From assembly GCA_002393705.1 (NCBI GenBank), contig DGTH01000004.1:9376-14530 (forward strand): a DNA stretch of 5,155 bases. Reading direction: 5' to 3'. Source of the DNA: Prevotella sp. UBA4341 (GTDB taxonomy: Bacteria > Bacteroidota > Bacteroidia > Bacteroidales > Bacteroidaceae). Shown here one piece after another: positions 1 through 5,155 of the stretch. The notes under the pieces were generated by a model. The model did not search any database and was not told the origin of the DNA. It worked only from the letters and a program-made list of their open reading frames with translations. How positions within the stretch are numbered: the first letter of the stretch is position 1; each line of letters opens with the position of its first letter. A program made the translations under genes and the position numbers.

Positions 1-37
1 AAAAAAGCATCGGGAGGACCACGAAGTCCTCCCGATG
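1..37 (-). terminator. Rho-independent terminator closing the operon
   Basis: A perfect 12-bp stem (8-19 pairing with 26-37, CATCGGGAGGAC against GTCCTCCCGATG) encloses a 6-nt loop, TTCGTG when read on the minus strand. On that strand the stem is followed after one C by at least six T, and the run may continue beyond the window edge. It begins 25 nt past the stop codon of the last gene. On the plus strand the stem is followed by ATTATG, not a T run, so it should work in the minus direction only. This fixes the 3' end of the transcription unit. Confidence 0.93.
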
Positions 38-62
38 ATTATGTCCTAAGAAGTTACTGAAC

Positions 63-1430
63 TTACTTCACTACAACCTTCTTGCCGTTGCTAATGACGA
101 TGCCCTTGTAGCTGCCGTCAACTACACGACCCTGCAGGTCATAGAGCTTCGTGCTCTTTGTGGTCTCGGTAGCCTTCGGAGCCATGATGCCAGAAGGATC
201 AGAGGTAGGAATAGCAACATAAACGTTACGGGCCTCACCCCACCAATAAGCACCTTGCTCACCCCAAGTAGAGTGAACCATAAACCACTTCGTTTTATCT
301 AAAATTATATAATCACCAGCTTCATGGTCGCCTTGGTCATCAGTCCATGCGTCTTTATATTCTGTGTCATAGAACTCGATGAGTTTCGTACCATCTGACA
401 ATGTGCTGATATTACCCGTGATAGCTCCGGGATTGACAATGTTTTCAAGTTTTGCATCCCACTGCCAAATCTGGATATAATCAGGCTCCGTAGCACCTTC
501 TTCTGCAAAATCGTCCTCCATGACACGCACAGGACATGCAATACTTGCCTTATCACCGGCAATAGTAATACTAACAGGACACAGACCGAAGAAGTTATGA
601 ACATAAAGTTCTGTGCCAAAATCTTCTACACAAACTTTACGCTGTGTAGATGTCCAATCACTCCAGTTGCCAGATACTATATGAACCTCAGTATCGCCCA
701 TTATTGCATTGGGAATATAAAAATCCATACTGGTACCCATCGCAACATAAGAAGTTCCTGTATTATAGTCGGGAAGATAATTATAGAATCCTGTTATAGC
801 ACAACCTTCAGGGTAACCAACTTCGGTCAATTCTTCTTCAAAATCATAATTATAAAGATTACCTTCTTCATCTACTTCAAATATTAAGTCATACCCAAAG
901 TTATAAGGACTACCATCCTGAGTAAGTAAGCCAGAAAAGACGACACGTCCTAAGTCCTTATTACTGCTGTTTATAAAAGAATTCATGACAACTTGACTAG
1001 GAATATGGATTGTAGCATCTGCTTCATCATAATATGCATAGACGGAAATGCCCTCCATGGTGAAGTTTTCCATTCGAATATTGTAATCGAAACTTTCTTC
1101 AACTTTTTCACCTGCATCATTGGTTCCAAGAACTGTAGTTGTACCAGACTCTGAAACGACAGTAAAAACTGATGACGTTGCAAAATCACCATCCCAGTTA
1201 CCAAAATCCATAATATAATCACCAGTAATGTCGCTTAAGGCCTTGCGTGGAGCCTTAACCTTTTTGTTTGCCACATTCCTGGCATCCATAACATCAGCAG
1301 CCTTCTTAATGTCGGACTTTGCTTCCATAGGAGTTTGAACTTTCGTTGCCTGAGCCATACGCTTGGTCTGAGCGTTGGCTCCGAGTGCTACGAACAAAGC
1401 AGCTACTGCAATAAGTAAACTTTTTTTCAT
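63..1430 (-). CDS. Secreted beta-rich protein of unknown function with short C-terminal sorting-like tail
   Basis: The 455-residue product starts with a clear signal peptide: MKK, a hydrophobic core at residues 4-17, then ANA|Q with likely SPase I cleavage after residue 20. There is no lipobox Cys, so it is not a lipoprotein. Residues 22-63 are Lys/Ala-rich and low in structure, ending 'KAPRKA'. The body (about 68-415) is rich in aromatic, Asp and Gly residues in alternating patterns that suggest beta-sheet, with a possible duplicated module (about 77-150 and 254-308). Four Cys (210, 267, 284, 299) could form disulfides. Residues 428-455 (KLYDLQGRVVDG..., ending NGKKVVVK) match the tail seen on many secreted Prevotella proteins and resemble the end of type IX secretion sorting domains, but are far shorter than the usual 70-80 residues. 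I recognise no catalytic motif. The start is the first ATG, preceded by an A-rich leader. Base composition in the middle is markedly AT-rich compared with the operon. Secretion is well supported; role and T9SS export are inference. Confidence 0.85.
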   Translation of the reverse strand: MKKSLLIAVAALFVALGANAQTKRMAQATKVQTPMEAKSDIKKAADVMDARNVANKKVKAPRKALSDITGDYIMDFGNWDGDFATSSVFTVVSESGTTTVLGTNDAGEKVEESFDYNIRMENFTMEGISVYAYYDEADATIHIPSQVVMNSFINSSNKDLGRVVFSGLLTQDGSPYNFGYDLIFEVDEEGNLYNYDFEEELTEVGYPEGCAITGFYNYLPDYNTGTSYVAMGTSMDFYIPNAIMGDTEVHIVSGNWSDWTSTQRKVCVEDFGTELYVHNFFGLCPVSITIAGDKASIACPVRVMEDDFAEEGATEPDYIQIWQWDAKLENIVNPGAITGNISTLSDGTKLIEFYDTEYKDAWTDDQGDHEAGDYIILDKTKWFMVHSTWGEQGAYWWGEARNVYVAIPTSDPSGIMAPKATETTKSTKLYDLQGRVVDGSYKGIVISNGKKVVVK

Positions 1431-1452
1431 AATTGTTTTTGTTTAATTGTTG
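1431..1452 (-). promoter_or_regulatory. A-rich translation leader of the last gene
   Basis: Read on the minus strand, the 22 nt before the ATG at 1430 are almost only A and T (CAACAATTAAACAAAAACAA, then TT) and contain no AGGAGG-like element. Bacteroidetes commonly initiate translation from A/T-rich unstructured leaders rather than through Shine-Dalgarno pairing, and this fits that pattern. It supports the chosen start. I see no clear Bacteroidetes promoter (TTTG / TAnnTTTG) in this gap. Confidence 0.5.
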
Positions 1453-1458
1453 GTATTG

Positions 1459-1489
1459 GCCCTGCCAACGGCAGCACCGCCGGCAGGGC
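1459..1489 (-). other. GC-rich intercistronic stem-loop
   Basis: An 8-bp perfect stem (1459-1466 GCCCTGCC with 1482-1489 GGCAGGGC) closes a 15-nt loop. Three more pairs (1470-1472 with 1479-1481) can stack inside, leaving a 3-nt AAC bulge and a 6-nt apical loop. It lies in the 78-nt gap between the DUF4302 gene and the last gene, surrounded by AT-rich sequence. On the minus strand it is followed by CAATACC rather than a T run, so it is not a canonical intrinsic terminator. It could be an mRNA processing or stability element, or a weak attenuator that lowers expression of the last gene. The structure is seen directly; the role is inferred. Confidence 0.6.
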
Positions 1490-1508
1490 GTTTATTAACT
1501 CTGTTGTT

Positions 1509-2873
1509 TTAATTGTTGTCGTTGTAATAGTTCGGATCGTCTATGAAGTAAGACGGTGTGTTGTAGAGGATATAGACGTTCGACGGTTCGTTCACGTCAG
1601 TCATCTTAATCCACGAAGGACGTCGCTGGTAATCGCACTCCAGGTCGAAGGTGTGACCGTAGATGGTGTTCAGCACGTCGTTCCACTTATAGCGCTGATA
1701 ATAAGTACGACCAGCCGAGTTACGTACTGAACTGTTCTGGTTGAACTTAATGCGAGTGCCGTCTTCCTTTAGATTTTCACCAGTAAAGCCATAATAGGGA
1801 GCATCGTACGTGGTAAGCAGGCCGGCACACAGCTTGTTATCGGAGCTAAAGCCGAGCGTGGCGGTGTAAAGCTTGATTTCCTGCTGGTTACGGCCTGCAG
1901 TCTTCAGCACGGCGAGCATGGCGTCCCACTTGGGCTTGGCGTAGGCACCGACCGACGGGTAGCGCAAGTACCAGTTACCGGTGGTAATGCTCTCGTAAAG
2001 CGTCGGCATATAGGTATCGAGCTGCAGGTTCTGGTTGTTACGGAAGACGAAGTAGTCGTCCGTATCGCCCTTGACGAGTCCGTCAAGCTGGTAGCCACGC
2101 ACATCGACAGGGCTGTAGAACCAGAAGCCGTCCTCCTTTACGATGTAGGGAGCCACGACGGTCTGCTTCATGCCTAAGGTGTCAACATATTCGAAGACGA
2201 GACTGCGGAAGCCAGCATTGTCAGTAGCCGTGATGGTCTGATCGAGTGTATAGTCGCTGCCCGTCAGGGTGTAAAGACGTGAGGCCATGTACTTCTCGGT
2301 CTCGTCAGCCGACTTGATGATGCTCTCCCAGGTGCGGTCGGCGGGAATGGGCGTCATGACGATGCGGTTGTTACTCTTCTTGCCTCGCAGGATGATGCTG
2401 TCGTTAGAAGCCTTCATGACGCGGAACTCGAAGTCTCCGCCCAGTCCGGCTGCCGTATCGTAGGTGTAGTCGGGGTTGTTGGGCATGGAGAAGTAGTGGA
2501 AGATGGGGTTATACTCGTCGAAGGAGATGACGGTACCCATGCTCTGCTCAATCTTGAAGTGGGTGGTGGCGGTGACGGCCTTATCGTCAGTACCAATGCC
2601 GGCGGGGTGGTTAGTGGCAAACTTCTCGCTGGCAAAGGTGGCATTGCTGCCGTCGAACTTCACCATGACGTTGTAGCCACCAAGGCTCAGCGTGCCGTAG
2701 TACTCCATGAGCCAGCCGTTAGGAGCAGTGTAGAGCACCTTCTCGACGGCGGCAATGTTGTCGCCCGAGCGCTGTGAGGCAGACTCACTGAACGTTTCGT
2801 CTTCCTTGAGTGAGCAACCGCTGAAGGCCATGAGGGCGATGCAGGCTGCAAAGAAATAAGTGATCTTTTTCAT
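1509..2873 (-). CDS. DUF4302-type outer-membrane lipoprotein
   Basis: The 454-residue product has a lipoprotein signal peptide: MKK, a hydrophobic stretch at 5-17, lipobox FSGC with the lipidated Cys at residue 20. The next residues, SLKEDE, contain a Lys followed by acidic residues, like the surface-export signal known from Bacteroidetes lipoproteins. The mature N-terminus (F28SESASQR, then an NGWLMEYYG motif at 52-60 and GGYNVMVKFD at 65-74) is the characteristic opening of the DUF4302 family, and the length is typical. The rest is Tyr/Asp-rich and probably beta-sheet; no catalytic motif is visible. Genes of this family are repeatedly found next to SusC/SusD pairs and the HExxH lipoprotein, exactly as here, 20 nt after the metallohydrolase. 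Biochemical function is unknown to me; an accessory substrate-binding or scaffold role on the transporter is inference. The start is the only ATG that gives a complete signal peptide. Confidence 0.9.
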   Translation of the reverse strand: MKKITYFFAACIALMAFSGCSLKEDETFSESASQRSGDNIAAVEKVLYTAPNGWLMEYYGTLSLGGYNVMVKFDGSNATFASEKFATNHPAGIGTDDKAVTATTHFKIEQSMGTVISFDEYNPIFHYFSMPNNPDYTYDTAAGLGGDFEFRVMKASNDSIILRGKKSNNRIVMTPIPADRTWESIIKSADETEKYMASRLYTLTGSDYTLDQTITATDNAGFRSLVFEYVDTLGMKQTVVAPYIVKEDGFWFYSPVDVRGYQLDGLVKGDTDDYFVFRNNQNLQLDTYMPTLYESITTGNWYLRYPSVGAYAKPKWDAMLAVLKTAGRNQQEIKLYTATLGFSSDNKLCAGLLTTYDAPYYGFTGENLKEDGTRIKFNQNSSVRNSAGRTYYQRYKWNDVLNTIYGHTFDLECDYQRRPSWIKMTDVNEPSNVYILYNTPSYFIDDPNYYNDNN

Positions 2874-2883
2874 ACTTTGACTG

Positions 2884-2890
2884 TTCCTTT
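2884..2890 (-). promoter_or_regulatory. Possible weak ribosome binding site for the DUF4302 gene
   Basis: On the minus strand the 20-nt gap before the ATG at 2873 contains AAAGGAA, with its 3' end 10 nt from the start codon. It resembles a partial Shine-Dalgarno sequence but is slightly far away, and Bacteroidetes often do without one, so it may be incidental. No other intergenic leader here shows anything similar. Confidence 0.3.
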
Positions 2891-2893
2891 CGT

Positions 2894-3820
2894 TTAATTG
2901 AGGTTACGTAAATCGAGTGTGACCGACTCGGCCGAGCGGCGCAGCAGAATGTCGCGCAGGTTGTCGAGGTCGAGGTTCCAGCTGTTCAGGAAGTAGCTCT
3001 TCATCAGGTCGAGCTTCTGGTTGAGGATGGCTCCACCCTCTTCGCCTGCTGCGTCCATGATGAGCTGCCAACCCTCTGGCGTGTTGGTGACGTAGGTGGC
3101 ATAAATCTCAGCGAAGTCCTCGTTGTACTCGCTGGAGCCGTAGCCCGTCACGAAGCCCTCCTTGGCCACATCCTTGTCATCCTGGTTAACCCAGTCGGTA
3201 GAGTGGTACTTGCCGGCACTGATGGTGCGGAAGCTGGTGTCGTACTCCTTCTTCTGAGTCAGGATGTGGCAGAACTCGTGGTGCATGGTGTGGAAGAACC
3301 AGTAGTTCATGTCGATGGGCTGCACCTGGTGACTCTCGTAGGGGTTAGAGGTGTTGATACGGGGGTTGTCAATGTCAAGCTCGTTGACACCGTAGAGCAT
3401 GATCTTCAGACCGCCCTCGGCCGTACCCAGCACCTGCGAACCGTTGCTGTTCCACTTGTAGGAGCCAGTCAGCTGGATGATGCGGGGCACGTAGGTCTTC
3501 ATGAACTCAGGGCTGACAGCCTCAGAGTATGCGTCGAGCCAGACGTGTTTAATGAGGATGGCCAGTGCCACTGACTGGTCGTAGCTGGCGGGAATGACGT
3601 TGTAGTTCAGGTCGGCCTCCTTGTCGCTGTAGCGGTACTTGAAGTCGATGTTGTAAATCTTGCGGTAGTTAGCCTCGAGCCAGTTGTCGAACTCGTTTTT
3701 CTCCACCTGAGTGACATCCTCGAAGACACTGGTGCTCTTCAGACTTTCGTCGTCGCAACTGCTGAAGGCAAACAATCCTGCCGACAGCAACATGATGATG
3801 CTTATATTCTTAATCTTCAT
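2894..3820 (-). CDS. Zinc metallohydrolase lipoprotein associated with SusC/SusD import
   Basis: I start it at the ATG at 3820 (308 residues); an in-frame GTG at 3850 adds ten residues that do not look like a signal peptide. From the ATG: MKIKN, hydrophobic core, lipobox FSSC with Cys at 22, then acidic DDE, suggesting surface display. The body carries the zinc-site motif HEFCH at 181-185, in the context FHTMHHEFCHILTQ, and a second conserved block NEDFAE at 233-238 that should give the third, glutamate ligand (most likely E234), as in gluzincin-type enzymes. The block LTGSYKW...LGTAEGG before the active site and YDTSF...W...GFVTGY after it fit the family of putative zinc-binding metallopeptidases (Peptidase_Mx1 type) named for their linkage to TonB-dependent import. 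Length is normal and no key residue is missing. It lies 37 nt after SusD and 20 nt before DUF4302. Peptide-bond cleavage at the cell surface is likely but not shown; the substrate is unknown. Confidence 0.92.
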   Translation of the reverse strand: MKIKNISIIMLLSAGLFAFSSCDDESLKSTSVFEDVTQVEKNEFDNWLEANYRKIYNIDFKYRYSDKEADLNYNVIPASYDQSVALAILIKHVWLDAYSEAVSPEFMKTYVPRIIQLTGSYKWNSNGSQVLGTAEGGLKIMLYGVNELDIDNPRINTSNPYESHQVQPIDMNYWFFHTMHHEFCHILTQKKEYDTSFRTISAGKYHSTDWVNQDDKDVAKEGFVTGYGSSEYNEDFAEIYATYVTNTPEGWQLIMDAAGEEGGAILNQKLDLMKSYFLNSWNLDLDNLRDILLRRSAESVTLDLRNLN

Positions 3821-3857
3821 AACTGTGAATTGCTCTTGATGATTTAACACTCAGTGA

Positions 3858-5155
3858 TTATTCTTCTTCCTCCTCCGGGTCCTTATACTCGTCCTCGGTG
3901 TCGGCGATAATCTGCTTGATCTCGGCATCGCTCATGCGGGGGTTCGCCTGAATACCCGCAGTCATGACCGTCTTGGGAATCTGGATGGCACCACGCAGGT
4001 CGCCACGAATGAAGACTTTCGGATCCTCACCCGACACGTGGTGAGTGTATTCAATGCCGTAGCGCTTGAGGTCGGTCATGCGGATGCCGTGGAAGACGCT
4101 CTCTAAGCGCTTCATGTGCAGAATGAACTGCAGCATGCACTCCTGGTCGCTGCCCTCGGCGTCGATGGTGAAGCCCTGCGGGTGCATGTGCTTACGGAAC
4201 GAGCGGTCACGGTTGCCGTCGGGCGTGCGCTTGGCGTAGTCAACACCCTTGACGTACTCGCTGATGCTCTGAATGGTCATGACGGGACGCTCGGTGGTTC
4301 CCTCCACCTCCTTACAGTGGGTGGTAATCCAGGTGTTGATGTCCTTGAGAGCCTGTTCCAGCTGACCCGAGAGGCAGTAAGCCTCGGCACGCTCCAGGAT
4401 GGTCATGTCGCCCGTGAAGACGGGATCGACGGAGTGAGGATAGCCAATGCCGGCCACCTTGTCGGTGTATTCGAACTGCTCGTAGTAGGTCGGGAAGCGA
4501 ACGCACTGGTTGCTTCCGTAGAGGTTGTTGGCATAGATAATGGTATTGTTGCTCGAACCAGAGCCCCAAGGCATATCAACCCAGAAGGTCTCGTAGGCCG
4601 TCATGTCGTAGTTGTGGGCAAAACGGTAGCTGCTGTTCAGGTAACGCGGAGCGACGGAGTAAGAAGCCAGGATCATGAGGTTGGCCTGCTCGTCGGAGCG
4701 AATCCAGCGGTTGGCGAAGTCCACAAAGCCCAGCGAGCTGTACGGCGCATAGTCGCGCATGACGGTGGTGGGGTCGGTACCCAGCACCTGCGATGCGTAA
4801 CGAATGGCCTTCTCGTAGTTCATGTAGTAGAGGTTGAAGCGTGCGGCAAAGGCGTAGGCGGCCTTCACGTTGAAGTGATAGACGGGCACGTCGTAGTTGG
4901 CGGCAGCGTCGGCAATGTGGGGCAGCGCCTCCTCAATGTCCTTGTCGATGGCAGCATAAAGCTCGCGCAGGGTGCCACGCTGGTAGGTGGCGTTGATGTC
5001 CTGCTCAGGAATGAGCGGGTAAGGAAGGCCGAGGTACTCGTCAGCCTTCTCGGGGTTCCACGCCATGCAGAAGGTCTGGGCCAGCATGAACATGCTGTAG
5101 GCACGAATGAGCTTGGCTTCAGCCAGGTCGCCCTGCAGCGAGGCAGGGTTGCCTA
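3858..5155 (-). CDS. SusD/RagB-family nutrient-binding lipoprotein, N-terminus outside the window
   Basis: The open frame continues to the right edge: 20 in-frame codons (GNPASLQGDLAEAKLIRAYS) precede the first internal Met at 5093, so this ATG is not the start. About 431 residues are visible; roughly the first 100, with signal peptide and lipobox, are missing. SusD marks: EAKLIRAYSMFMLAQTF (a TPR-like helix), a helix with KAAYAFAARFNLYYMNYEKAI and VLGTDP, then TILERAEAYCLSGQLEQALKDINTWI, and near the end RLESVFHGIRMTDLKRYG followed by RGAIQIPKTVMTAGIQANPR, the usual closing block (only short parts need be compared). SusD proteins sit on the outer face of the outer membrane as a hinged lid over a SusC TonB-dependent channel and bind the substrate. 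A susC homologue is expected just upstream, outside the window. The C-terminus is unusually acidic (DPEEEEE). The binding specificity cannot be read from sequence alone. Confidence 0.95.
   Translation of the reverse strand, partial: GNPASLQGDLAEAKLIRAYSMFMLAQTFCMAWNPEKADEYLGLPYPLIPEQDINATYQRGTLRELYAAIDKDIEEALPHIADAAANYDVPVYHFNVKAAYAFAARFNLYYMNYEKAIRYASQVLGTDPTTVMRDYAPYSSLGFVDFANRWIRSDEQANLMILASYSVAPRYLNSSYRFAHNYDMTAYETFWVDMPWGSGSSNNTIIYANNLYGSNQCVRFPTYYEQFEYTDKVAGIGYPHSVDPVFTGDMTILERAEAYCLSGQLEQALKDINTWITTHCKEVEGTTERPVMTIQSISEYVKGVDYAKRTPDGNRDRSFRKHMHPQGFTIDAEGSDQECMLQFILHMKRLESVFHGIRMTDLKRYGIEYTHHVSGEDPKVFIRGDLRGAIQIPKTVMTAGIQANPRMSDAEIKQIIADTEDEYKDPEEEEE

Noticed and set aside
597..887. Plus-strand open frame of 96 codons opposite the last gene
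   Set aside because: Ile/Lys/Phe-rich product typical of chance reading of AT-rich antisense sequence, and no leader or conserved motif.
1459..1489. Intergenic stem-loop as an intrinsic terminator
   Set aside because: No T run follows on the minus strand (CAATACC). On the plus strand only a short TTTATT follows, and no plus-strand gene converges here.
2496..2777. Plus-strand open frame opposite the start of the DUF4302 gene
   Set aside because: Low-complexity Gly/Val product antisense to a well-supported lipoprotein gene; a GC-driven shadow.
3203..3574. Plus-strand open frame of 123 codons rich in Val, Leu and Asp
   Set aside because: It lies antisense to the active-site region of the metallohydrolase, whose frame has strong family motifs. 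The product looks like a mirrored-codon artefact, with no recognisable domain.
3821..3850. GTG at 3850 as start of the metallohydrolase
   Set aside because: The ten extra residues (MLNHQEQFTV) precede an otherwise perfect MKIKN lipoprotein signal peptide, and the ATG at 3820 is the natural start.
3869..3876. AGGAGG on the minus strand near the end of SusD, as a ribosome binding site for the next gene
   Set aside because: It is part of the Glu codons of the acidic tail and lies about 48 nt before the ATG at 3820, and 18 nt before the GTG at 3850, too far for either.
4865..5104. Minus-strand open frame of 79 codons overlapping SusD in another frame
   Set aside because: Thr/Ser/Pro/Arg-rich out-of-frame reading of a clear SusD sequence.

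Overview
The window reads as the downstream part of a nutrient-uptake operon from a Bacteroidales bacterium, most likely a Prevotella-type member of the Prevotellaceae. The reasons are a SusD-family lipoprotein, two further lipoproteins of families that in practice accompany SusC/SusD pairs in Bacteroidetes, A-rich leaders with little or no Shine-Dalgarno signal, and a last gene ending in the 'YDLQGR...NGKKVVVK' type tail common on secreted Prevotella proteins. The genus is an inference from style; no rRNA or other marker is present.

All four genes lie on the minus strand, so transcription runs from high to low coordinates. The order is: the C-terminal part of a SusD-like outer-membrane lipoprotein, cut by the right edge (3858-5155); a zinc metallohydrolase lipoprotein with HEFCH (2894-3820); a DUF4302-type lipoprotein (1509-2873); and a secreted beta-rich protein of unknown function with a short C-terminal sorting-like tail (63-1430). 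Gaps between genes are 37, 20 and 78 nt. The largest gap holds a GC-rich stem-loop. A textbook intrinsic terminator (1-37) closes the unit, so the fourth gene is the end of the operon. There are no long non-coding stretches; every intergenic region is under 80 nt.

Functionally, the missing upstream partner is almost certainly a SusC-type TonB-dependent transporter. SusD would act as the lid that captures substrate, while the metallohydrolase and the DUF4302 protein would sit beside it at the cell surface. No carbohydrate-active enzyme is visible, and the only enzyme is a putative metallopeptidase, so uptake of peptides or protein-derived material is a more economical guess than glycan uptake. 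The fourth gene is the least explained: it is much more AT-rich in its middle than its neighbours, has SPase I rather than lipoprotein-type export, and may be an extra secreted component of the system.
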